Shown here one piece after another: positions 1 to 6,025 of a stretch of 7,438 nt of DNA. A model generated the notes under the pieces. That model worked only from the letters and a program-made list of their open reading frames with translations, was not told where the DNA came from and ran no database searches. The DNA comes from Desulfovibrio sp. Lineage in GTDB: Bacteria > Desulfobacterota > Desulfovibrionia > Desulfovibrionales > Desulfovibrionaceae. Numbering within the stretch: the stretch's first letter is position 1; each line of letters starts with the position of its first letter. Position numbers and translations under genes: made by a program. Location: assembly GCA_020217165.1 (NCBI GenBank), contig JAIWOE010000182.1:1-7438 (forward strand), read 5' to 3'.

Positions 1-24
1 AGGTCGCTGCCAGGGCATCCCTTC

Positions 25-61
25 AAAAAGCTCCCCTCCTTCTCTCAAGGGGAGCTTTTTT
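25..61 (+). terminator. Intrinsic terminator of an upstream gene
   Basis: A perfect 12-bp inverted repeat, AAAAAGCTCCCC (25-36) and GGGGAGCTTTTT (49-60), flanks a 12-base loop and ends in a run of six T (56-61). The A-run on the 5' side means it could also stop transcription on the minus strand. No plus-strand frame shows a stop codon in bases 1-24, so the gene it serves either ends before the window or lies on the other strand. It isolates metE from whatever is upstream. Confidence 0.85.
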
Positions 62-164
62 GTGTGCTATATCACGGCACGGCGCCGCAGGCGCACCCGC
101 CAACTGTCCACAGGGAGGCTCACAGCCTGCGTCGGCTCTGACTCACTCCTTTGGACTTCTTCTT

Positions 165-193
165 TTGACATAGCCGCCGCTGCGGGCTATGCA
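165..193 (+). promoter_or_regulatory. Candidate sigma70 promoter for the metE leader
   Basis: A perfect -35 hexamer TTGACA lies at 165-170. After a 17-base spacer comes TATGCA (188-193), a partial match to TATAAT. It sits directly before the cobalamin aptamer, where a metE promoter is expected. Normal spacing predicts a transcript start near 199-201. That would cut into the 194-199 arm of the proposed outermost aptamer helix, so either the start is slightly earlier or that arm is not transcribed. Nothing else convincing was seen between the terminator at 61 and this site, apart from short GC-rich hairpins (82-94 and 116-128). Confidence 0.5.
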
Positions 194-352
194 TGCTCCC
201 TGTTGAGAACAGGAAACGGAAGACGGTGAAATTCCGTCGCGGACGCGCCGCTGTAACCGGCAAGTACCCCGCCTGGGCCACTGTTTTTGCGGAAATGGGA
301 AGGGCCAGGCATGCATGGGGCCGGAAGCCAGAAGACGCCCTGTTCCGGAGCA
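194..352 (+). promoter_or_regulatory. Cobalamin (B12) riboswitch aptamer
   Basis: The conserved blocks of the cobalamin riboswitch family appear in order. They are GGTGAAATTCC (225-235), GCCGCTGTAA (247-256), GCCACTG (277-283), GGGAAGG (297-303) and a B12 box AAGCCAGAAGACGCCC (325-340). A perfect 7-bp closing helix joins GAACAGG (207-213) to CCTGTTC (339-345), and GCCTGG (271-276) pairs with CCAGGC (305-310). A further outer helix may join TGCTCC (194-199) to GGAGCA (347-352). In this family, binding of adenosyl- or methylcobalamin to the mRNA normally lowers expression of the downstream gene. This fits metE, whose product is unnecessary when B12-dependent MetH can work. Which cobalamin form it prefers cannot be told from sequence alone. 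Confidence 0.93.
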
Positions 353-503
353 AGGCTGCCTCGCGTGCCAGGCAGGCGTGCACCATGCTGCACTGCACAT
401 GGTCAGGGTCCGGCAATGGGACAATCCTGGCTGTGGTGCGCGTCGTGCCCCCCGTCCGCAAGGCCATCTTGCTCCTTTTTCGTGAACACGCGATCAAAAG
501 GAG
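347..503 (+). promoter_or_regulatory. Riboswitch expression platform sequestering the metE ribosome-binding site
   Basis: The metE Shine-Dalgarno AGGAG (499-503) lies 7 bases before the ATG. It is part of AAAAGGAG (496-503), a perfect complement of CTCCTTTT (472-479). The hairpin can continue with CGTG (481-484) against CGCG (489-492) around an AACA tetraloop. An alternative is GGAGCAAG (347-354) pairing with CTTGCTCC (468-475), again 8 bp and perfect, which would take the CTCC away from the Shine-Dalgarno. Because 347-352 can also form the outer aptamer helix, the three pairings make a plausible on/off switch acting on translation. A small hairpin CTGCCT/AGGCAG (356-361/370-375) lies between. 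There is no U-tract terminator here, so control at translation initiation is favoured. Confidence 0.65.
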
Positions 504-510
504 TTGGTTG

Positions 511-2799
511 ATGGAAACACATGTCCTTGGCTTTCCCAGAATCGGCGCTGCGCGCGAACTCAAGTTTGCCCTGGAGCGATACTGGCGAGGTGATCTCACC
601 GCCACAGCCTTGAAAGCGATTGGCAGGGAGCTCAAACTTCGGCATTGGGCCCACCAGCGCGATGCCGGGCTATCCCTGGTGACGGTGGGCGATTTTTCTT
701 TCTATGATCAGGTGCTGGACATGGCCCTCATGCTCAGTCTGGTGCCACCACGCTTTGCCTCGTGGCAGGAAGACAACGCCCTGGACCTTGCCTTCCGCAT
801 GGCCAGGGGGGATGCGGCGTCCAACACCCCCGCCCTGGACATGACCAAGTGGTTTGACACCAATTATCATTACATCGTCCCCGAACTTTCTCCAGGCATG
901 GCAGCCCAGCTGCGCGAAGACGTCGTGTTGGAGCTGCTGGAAGACGCCGACCTGGCTCGCGCGCACGGGCTGCACACCAAGGCGGTGCTGCTTGGGCCCA
1001 TCACCTTCATGACCCTGTGCAGGCCGATTGCGGGCCTGGACCGCTGGACTCTGCTCCCCGGGGTGTTGTCTGCCTATGCTGATTTGGTGCGCCGTCTGGC
1101 CGTGCGCTGCAAGTGGATCCAGCTGGATGAACCGGTGCTGTGCATGGATATGACCCCAGATGCACAGGCTTTTTTCCTGACCTCGTGCAAGGAATTACGA
1201 CGCGCGGCCGGGGATTGCCCCGTATTGCTGACCACCTATTTCGGCGAGCTGGGCGAGAACCTCACCCTGGCCTTGGGTTCCGGTTGTGCCGCCCTGCACC
1301 TGGATGGCGTGCGGGCACGGCAGGAGATTGACGCCGTGGTGGACCGGTTGCCCCAGGGGATGCGCCTTTCCCTGGGGCTGGTGGACGGCCGCAACATCTG
1401 GAAGACAGATCTGGTGCAAGCCAGGACCCTGGCGGCCCGGGCTGTGCACAAGCTGGGTCAGGACAGGGTAATGCTGGGCTCCAGCTGTTCCTTGTTGCAC
1501 TGCCCGGTGGATGTGACCCTGGAAACGACGCTGCCCCCTGAGATCACCCGCTGGATGGCCTTTGCCGTGCAAAAATGTCAAGAACTGACCCTGTTGCGGC
1601 AGGCCATTGAAGGGACGGCCGGGGCCGCCCTGGCGGAGCACTCCGCCTGCCTGGCTGAACGGCGGGCCAGCCCCTTGGTGCAGGACCCTGCCGTGCGCCA
1701 GCGGGTGGCAGCCGTGGAGCCTGCCATGCTGCAGCGCACGTCCCCGGTACAGCTGCGCAAGGCGCGACAACGCGAGGTCCTTGGACTGCCCCTGCTGCCA
1801 ACCACCACCATCGGTTCGTTTCCGCAAACGGCGGAAATTCGGAAGGCACGTTTGGCGCATCGCCGGGGAGAAATGTCCAGTGAGGCCTACGAATCGTTTC
1901 TCAAGGAGACCATTGCCCAGGTCATTGCCCAGCAGGAGGCTTTGGGCCTGGACGTGCTAGTGCATGGCGAAAGCGAACGCAACGACATGGTGGAGTATTT
2001 TGGCCAGATGCTGAAGGGGTTCTGCTTCACGGCCAACGGATGGGTACAGAGTTATGGCAGCCGGTGCGTCAAGCCTCCCGTCATCGTGGGAGATGTGTCC
2101 CGCCCGGGGCCCATGACGGTACCCTGGATCGTGTACGCGCAATCCCTGACCCAAAAACCGGTCAAGGGCATGCTCACCGGGCCGGTAACCATCCTCAACT
2201 GGAGTTTTGTGCGGGACGATGTGCCTCGGGAGGACGTCTGCCGGCAGCTTGCCCTGGCCGTGCGCGATGAAGTGCAGGACCTGGAGCGGGCTGGCGTCTC
2301 CATCATCCAGATTGACGAGGCAGCCTTCCGCGAAGGCATGCCCCTTGCCCGGGCAGCGCAGGAGGCGTACCTCTCCTGGGCCGTGGAATGCTTCCGCCTG
2401 GCCTCGGCGGGGGTGCGTGACGAGACGCAGATTCATACCCACATGTGCTACAGCGAGTTCGACACCATTATCCCCTGGATTGCGGCCATGGATGCGGATG
2501 TGATCAGCATCGAGTCCAGCCGCAGCAGCATGACCCTGCTGGACGTGTTTACGGAATTCGAGTTCCCGTATGACATTGGTCCGGGAGTGTACGACATTCA
2601 CAGCCCCCGCGTGCCGGCAGTGGAGGAGATGGCCGCCCTGCTACGCAAGGCCCTTGCCGTGCTGCCGGCAGACCGGGTCTGGGTGAATCCGGATTGCGGT
2701 CTCAAGACGCGGGCCTGGCCGGAGACCATGGCCGCCCTGGCCAACATGGTGGCGGCGGCGCATCGGCTGCGGGACGAGGTGCGCGCGCAGGCCTCGTAG
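511..2799 (+). CDS. metE: Cobalamin-independent methionine synthase MetE
   Basis: MetE (5-methyltetrahydropteroyltriglutamate--homocysteine methyltransferase) makes methionine in the cytoplasm by moving a methyl group from methyl-tetrahydrofolate to homocysteine without B12. The 762 residues match the usual length (E. coli 753). The N-terminus METHVLGFPRIG is typical, and the N-terminal barrel is followed by the catalytic barrel opening with TTTIGSFPQT (431-440). Zinc ligands are all present: H644 and C646 in HTHMC, E668 in SIESS and C729 in NPDCG. The homocysteine-site E487 and D602 are also there. The frame stays open upstream to 193, but that stretch is riboswitch, so the start is placed at 511 behind AGGAG. 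The motif DEAAFREG replaces the common DEPALREG, a mild variation. It is monocistronic, faces a convergent gene, and is predicted to be repressed by cobalamin. Confidence 0.97.
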   Translation: METHVLGFPRIGAARELKFALERYWRGDLTATALKAIGRELKLRHWAHQRDAGLSLVTVGDFSFYDQVLDMALMLSLVPPRFASWQEDNALDLAFRMARGDAASNTPALDMTKWFDTNYHYIVPELSPGMAAQLREDVVLELLEDADLARAHGLHTKAVLLGPITFMTLCRPIAGLDRWTLLPGVLSAYADLVRRLAVRCKWIQLDEPVLCMDMTPDAQAFFLTSCKELRRAAGDCPVLLTTYFGELGENLTLALGSGCAALHLDGVRARQEIDAVVDRLPQGMRLSLGLVDGRNIWKTDLVQARTLAARAVHKLGQDRVMLGSSCSLLHCPVDVTLETTLPPEITRWMAFAVQKCQELTLLRQAIEGTAGAALAEHSACLAERRASPLVQDPAVRQRVAAVEPAMLQRTSPVQLRKARQREVLGLPLLPTTTIGSFPQTAEIRKARLAHRRGEMSSEAYESFLKETIAQVIAQQEALGLDVLVHGESERNDMVEYFGQMLKGFCFTANGWVQSYGSRCVKPPVIVGDVSRPGPMTVPWIVYAQSLTQKPVKGMLTGPVTILNWSFVRDDVPREDVCRQLALAVRDEVQDLERAGVSIIQIDEAAFREGMPLARAAQEAYLSWAVECFRLASAGVRDETQIHTHMCYSEFDTIIPWIAAMDADVISIESSRSSMTLLDVFTEFEFPYDIGPGVYDIHSPRVPAVEEMAALLRKALAVLPADRVWVNPDCGLKTRAWPETMAALANMVAAAHRLRDEVRAQAS

Positions 2800-2824
2800 T
2801 CTCCAGGTTCGTCTGACGTTGGAA

Positions 2825-2869
2825 AGGTCCAGGAGAACCGCCGCGACGTGTGAGGATTTTCCTGGACCT
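2825..2869. terminator. Hairpin between convergent metE and glycosyltransferase genes
   Basis: AGGTCCAGGA (2825-2834) and TCCTGGACCT (2860-2869) form a perfect 10-bp inverted repeat that can extend by three more pairs, one of them G-U. It lies in the 69-base gap between two convergent stop codons, and its right arm touches the glycosyltransferase stop codon. Neither strand has a clear T-run after the stem, so its function as a terminator, possibly bidirectional, is inferred from position. Confidence 0.45.
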
Positions 2870-4389
2870 CATGATTCCACAGGGGAACTTCGCGCCAGCA
2901 CCGTTTCCAGGCGATGCACGTAGCAGTGTTTGGCGAGGATCTCCCCTTGCCAGGCCCGGCACAGGGCCGCGGTTTCCAGACTCCCGGCGCGCAGTCGGTC
3001 CACCAGGCCGGGGATCTCCCGGGCCGAACGAAACCCGATGGGGCGGACCAGTTCTTCCGGAAAAATGGACAGCCCCGGGTGGACATCGGTGATGAGCAGG
3101 CCACCCGCCAGCCAGACGTCAAAATGGCGCTGGGTGCACCCCGCCGGCAGCAGCAGGTTGGTGGCGTTGAGCACATAGCTGGCATCCCGATACAGGCTGG
3201 CCAGGGGGCCATAATAGTCCACGGGAGGCCGCAGCCGCAGCCTGGGCGACCCAGGGAGCAGGGACGCCCACCCGGCATCGCCCGCCACGGTCAGGGGGCC
3301 TGCGGTGTCGTCCTCCAGCACGGCGCGCAGGCAGCGGACTCGCCAGGCCACCCCGGCTTCGGCCGCTCCCAATCCGGCGCGGCGCATGGCCGGGCCGGGC
3401 CAGCGTTCTGAAATCTCCAGGCGGCGTATCCACCACCACCAGTCGGGACGTTCACCAGCCTCCAGCATGGCCAGGGCGGCATCCAGCAGGTCCGGCGGCA
3501 GGCGCTGCCCGGCGAAGAAGCCCTCCCGGTTGGGGAAGGCCGTCCGTCCCACAAACAATCCGCTCCCGGCCAGGGCGGGGTCGGGCTCGGCGCGGGGCAC
3601 AAACCCCTCGGGCCAGCCGGCCAGGGGCAGGTGTTCCACCGTGGTGGCACCCTGGCGCCGCAGGTCGTCCATGAAGGAATGATCGGTGACGAAGAGCGCC
3701 GCCTGTTTCCACCAGGCCGCCTTGCACCGGGCCAGGACATGCCAAGGGGTATCCACGCACCAGAGGGCCACGGGTACGCCGGCGGCACGCAGCAGATGAA
3801 AATCCTCGCCCCAGGGGTCCAGGCCCCGGCCGTTGATGCTCAGGAAGAGGGCCGGTGCGCCATGCTCCAGCAAGGCGCGGGCCGAGGCCGCCTGGGGCGC
3901 CACGTCAAAACCCAGGCGTCGGGCGGCGTCTTCCAGTTCCCGTTGCAGTAGATCCCCTTCGCCGCCGGGGATGCCCAGGGTCGGGGCATGGCTCCGGGCA
4001 GCGGGCTGCCGCGCCAGGGAGATTCGAGCCAGCAGCGGCCCCCAGAAGGAAGGGAACAGCCGCGCTGCCGGCAGGTATACCTGCAGGGGGGCATGAGGGT
4101 CTGCCTCTGCAGCGGGGATGTAGTGCCAGGCAGGGGGCAGGGCGCTGTGCCAGGCAGGGGGCATCTGGTGCAAATAATCCGGGGATTCCACCACATCCGC
4201 AGGCATGTCCCGCCAGGATACCGGTAGTGCCGCCCGGGCGGCGGCCGGGTCCGGCCCCAGGCCCAGCAGGCACAGTCGCCGGCCATGGCCTGGCAGGCTG
4301 GCGAACTGGTCCGGCGTGTCCAGCAGGGTGCGCGGCGCGCCGAGCTCATCCAGAATTCGCAGGCGGTTCGGGCGTTGCAGTGGAGGCAT
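2869..4389 (-). CDS. DUF3880/CgeB-type glycosyltransferase family protein
   Basis: This 506-residue cytoplasmic protein resembles the CgeB-like glycosyltransferases of sulfate reducers. They are thought to add sugars to surface molecules or protein; the donor and acceptor here are unknown. Supporting features are the block ALFLSINGRGLDPWGEDF (180-197), ALWCVDTPWHV (208-218), FVTDHSFMDDLRRQG with HLPLAGWPEGF (233-263), and a C-terminal CTQRHFDVWLAGGLLITD (418-435) like the nucleotide-sugar-binding end of CgeB/GT4-type enzymes. No signal peptide or membrane segment is visible. A Trp run WWWW occurs at 317-320. The frame stays open far upstream, antisense through yebC and rlmE. The start at 4389 is chosen because conserved-looking sequence begins just after it and rlmE begins on the other strand; no good Shine-Dalgarno precedes it, so the start is uncertain. 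It stands alone, with no flagellar or lipopolysaccharide genes in view. Confidence 0.8.
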   Translation of the reverse strand: MPPLQRPNRLRILDELGAPRTLLDTPDQFASLPGHGRRLCLLGLGPDPAAARAALPVSWRDMPADVVESPDYLHQMPPAWHSALPPAWHYIPAAEADPHAPLQVYLPAARLFPSFWGPLLARISLARQPAARSHAPTLGIPGGEGDLLQRELEDAARRLGFDVAPQAASARALLEHGAPALFLSINGRGLDPWGEDFHLLRAAGVPVALWCVDTPWHVLARCKAAWWKQAALFVTDHSFMDDLRRQGATTVEHLPLAGWPEGFVPRAEPDPALAGSGLFVGRTAFPNREGFFAGQRLPPDLLDAALAMLEAGERPDWWWWIRRLEISERWPGPAMRRAGLGAAEAGVAWRVRCLRAVLEDDTAGPLTVAGDAGWASLLPGSPRLRLRPPVDYYGPLASLYRDASYVLNATNLLLPAGCTQRHFDVWLAGGLLITDVHPGLSIFPEELVRPIGFRSAREIPGLVDRLRAGSLETAALCRAWQGEILAKHCYVHRLETVLARSSPVES

Positions 4390-4425
4390 GGGACGAGTAT
4401 GGAGAAGCGGAGGGATGATCGCAAG

Positions 4426-5025
4426 ATGAAAAAATACCAGGACCATTATTTCAAAAAGGCCAAGCAGGAACAGTACCCGGCGCGTTCCGTGTACAAGCTC
4501 AAGGAAATACAGAATCAATTCAAGCTGTTCTCCCGCGGGCAGCGCGTGCTGGACCTGGGCGCCGCCCCTGGCTCCTGGACGATGTACGCCGCGGAGCAGG
4601 TGGGCCCCACAGGGGTGGTGCTGGGAGTGGATTTGCAGGAGACCTCCACGGTCTTCCCACCGCAGGTGATTTTTCTGCAAGATGACGTCTTTACCCCTTC
4701 CCCCGCGTTGCAGGAACTCATCCAGAACCACGCGCCCTTTGACGTCATTATCTCGGACATGGCCCCCAAAACCACGGGGGTGAAGTTTGCGGATCAGGCC
4801 CGGTCCCACGATCTGTGCCTTGCAGCCCTTGCCTTGGCCCGGTCCCATCTGGTACATGGCGGTCGCCTTGTGGTGAAAGTGTTCATGGGGCCAGACTCCA
4901 AGGCCTTGCAATTGGACATGCAGCGCTCCTTCGGGACGGTGAAGATCCACAAGCCCAAAAGTTCGCGCAGCGAATCGAAAGAAATTTTTTATGTGGGACT
5001 GGATTTTCAGGGCGCACCGGCCTAA
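4426..5025 (+). CDS. rlmE: 23S rRNA (uridine-2'-O)-methyltransferase RlmE (FtsJ/RrmJ)
   Basis: RlmE uses S-adenosylmethionine to methylate the 2'-O of U2552 (E. coli numbering) in the A-loop of 23S rRNA, a late step in large-subunit assembly. The 199 residues compare with 209 in E. coli. The SAM-binding motif is DLGAAPGSW (43-51). The family's K-D-K-E catalytic tetrad is intact: K24 in VYKL, D111 in SDMAP, K151 in VVKVF and E186 in KEIFYV. The start MKKYQDHYFKKAK at 4426 has GGAGGG (4409-4414) 11 bases upstream; an in-frame ATG at 4399 would add MEKRRDDRK and cannot be excluded. It is divergent from the glycosyltransferase with only 9 to 36 bases between start codons, so its promoter must overlap that gene. 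yebC follows after 48 bases. Confidence 0.95.
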   Translation: MKKYQDHYFKKAKQEQYPARSVYKLKEIQNQFKLFSRGQRVLDLGAAPGSWTMYAAEQVGPTGVVLGVDLQETSTVFPPQVIFLQDDVFTPSPALQELIQNHAPFDVIISDMAPKTTGVKFADQARSHDLCLAALALARSHLVHGGRLVVKVFMGPDSKALQLDMQRSFGTVKIHKPKSSRSESKEIFYVGLDFQGAPA

Positions 5026-5044
5026 GGGCCCGGGGCGTCCTTTT
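5009..5044 (+). terminator. Possible intrinsic terminator overlapping the rlmE stop codon
   Basis: Bases 5010-5022 fold onto 5027-5040. GGCC (5019-5022) pairs with GGCC (5027-5030) around a TAAG loop, then after a bulged C the outer GGGCGCACC (5010-5018) pairs with GGGGCGTCC (5032-5040) with one mismatch and one G-U. An A-T pair (5009/5041) closes the base, and TTTT (5041-5044) follows. The rlmE stop TAA sits in the loop. The T-tract is short, so partial termination with read-through into yebC is as likely as full termination. Confidence 0.4.
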
Positions 5045-5073
5045 GTGCAGCCTTTTTTATTGAGGAGCAGGAG

Positions 5074-5820
5074 ATGGCTGGCCATAGTCAATTCAAAAAC
5101 ATCATGCATCGCAAAGGCCGCCAGGACGCCAAGCGCGGCAAGGCCTTTACCAAGGCGGTCAAGGAAATCATCATCGCCGCCAAAAATGGTGGGGACCCTG
5201 CCGGTAATCCCCGGCTGCGCGCCGCCCTGGAAGCCGCCCGCAAGGTCAATCTGCCCAAGGACAAGATTGATACCGCCATCAAAAAGGGCACCGGCGAGTT
5301 GGAAGGCGGCGATTTGCAGGAAGTGACCTACGAGGGCTACGGTCCCGGCGGTGTGGCCCTGATGATCGAAGCTGCCACGGACAACCGCAACCGTACCGTG
5401 GCCGATGTGCGCCACATCCTGGCCAAGCACGGCGGACAGATGGGCGAGGCTGGTTGCGTGGCCTGGATGTTTAACAAAAAAGGGGTCTTTGTTTTCCCCA
5501 AGGAAAAGTATGGGGAAGACCAGCTCATGGAAATCGGCCTGGAGCACGGCGCCGAAGACGTGGTGGACGATGGCGATGCCTGGGAAGTGCACTGCACCCC
5601 GGACACCTTCGAGGCCCTGCAGGCTGCCTTTGAGGCCGCAGGTCTGGAGGCCGAGCGCGCCGAGCTTTCCATGGTGCCCCAGAACACCGTGAACGTGGAC
5701 GTGGAGACCGGCCGCAAGCTCATGAAGCTGGTGGATGCCCTGGACGACAACGACGACGTGTCCAACGTGCACGCCAACTTTGACCTGCCCGAAGCGTTGC
5801 TGGCCGAGATGGCCGGGTAG
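5074..5820 (+). CDS. yebC: YebC/TACO1 family translation or regulatory factor
   Basis: This 248-residue protein belongs to the YebC/PmpR/TACO1 (DUF28) family; E. coli YebC has 246. The N-terminus [20 protein letters not shown] is the family hallmark. It is followed by FTKAVKEI and [19 protein letters not shown], then [14 protein letters not shown] and [15 protein letters not shown], and the acidic C-terminal region typical of the family. It was long annotated as a transcriptional regulator. Work on mitochondrial TACO1 and bacterial members supports a ribosome-associated role in helping translation through difficult, for example proline-rich, stretches. Which role applies here is not shown by sequence. 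GAGGAG (5062-5067) lies 6 bases before the ATG. The gene follows rlmE, also a ribosome gene; the ruvCAB genes that often neighbour yebC are absent from this window. Confidence 0.96.
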   Translation: MAGHSQFKNIMHRKGRQDAKRGKAFTKAVKEIIIAAKNGGDPAGNPRLRAALEAARKVNLPKDKIDTAIKKGTGELEGGDLQEVTYEGYGPGGVALMIEAATDNRNRTVADVRHILAKHGGQMGEAGCVAWMFNKKGVFVFPKEKYGEDQLMEIGLEHGAEDVVDDGDAWEVHCTPDTFEALQAAFEAAGLEAERAELSMVPQNTVNVDVETGRKLMKLVDALDDNDDVSNVHANFDLPEALLAEMAG

Positions 5821-5843
5821 GGCGCGGGAATACGCACATGCAC

Positions 5844-5877
5844 CGGGGAGAATCGTTCCGAAACAGGATTCTCCCCG
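5844..5877 (+). other. Strong hairpin without T-tract after yebC
   Basis: CGGGGAGAATC (5844-5854) and GATTCTCCCCG (5867-5877) form a perfect 11-bp stem with a 12-base loop, GTTCCGAAACAG. It begins 23 bases after the yebC stop. No T-run follows, so it is not a standard intrinsic terminator. It could stabilise the yebC mRNA 3' end or form the first domain of the uraA leader. Part of the loop, GTTCC (5855-5859), is complementary to GGAAC (5903-5907) downstream. Confidence 0.6.
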
Positions 5878-5881
5878 CAAT

Positions 5882-5955
5882 CCCCTCATTCCGGCTTCGG
5901 TTGGAACCAGGTGCTGCCCGGTGTGAGCACGCAGGGAGGGGACGAGGGATGGGGG
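5882..5955 (+). promoter_or_regulatory. Candidate antiterminator helix in the uraA leader
   Basis: CCCCTCATTCC (5882-5892) can pair with GGGATGGGGG (5946-5955) with one bulged T (5886) and one G-U, giving ten pairs. That helix occupies almost all of the 5' arm of the terminator at 5949-5967, so the two cannot form together. Other competing pairings exist: TCCCCTC (5881-5887) with GAGGGGA (5936-5942), and TTCC (5889-5892) with GGAA (5903-5906). A local hairpin GTGCT/AGCAC (5911-5915/5926-5930) lies between. This resembles transcription attenuators of pyrimidine genes, but no PyrR-binding motif or known riboswitch core was recognised. The region is G-rich, which raises the chance of fortuitous pairing. 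Confidence 0.4.
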
Positions 5956-5972
5956 CAAGGCCCCCATTTTTT
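5949..5972 (+). terminator. Intrinsic terminator between yebC and uraA
   Basis: ATGGGGGC (5949-5956) and GCCCCCAT (5960-5967) form an 8-bp, very GC-rich stem with a 3-base AAG loop, ending in six T (5967-5972). It lies 129 bases after the yebC stop and 53 bases before the uraA ATG. It either ends the rlmE-yebC transcript or acts as an attenuator for uraA, and may do both. Confidence 0.85.
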
Positions 5973-6025
5973 GCGCGAACACACCATGATTCATACCAAC
6001 CGCAGCTGCATGAAGGAGAAGCGCC

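Noticed and set aside
61..76. TGTGT-N6-TCACG resembles a CRP/HcpR-type palindrome.
   Set aside because: It matches eight of ten core positions but overlaps the terminator T-run and lies about 100 bases upstream of the metE promoter, so it is likely chance.
193..510. The metE frame extends upstream to an ATG at 193, adding 106 residues.
   Set aside because: The extension coincides with the cobalamin aptamer and its expression platform, while the ATG at 511 has a good Shine-Dalgarno and matches the family's N-terminus.
4375..4403. TTGCAG and TATGGA 17 bases apart as an rlmE promoter.
   Set aside because: Both hexamers match consensus poorly, and the implied transcript start would fall on the rlmE Shine-Dalgarno.
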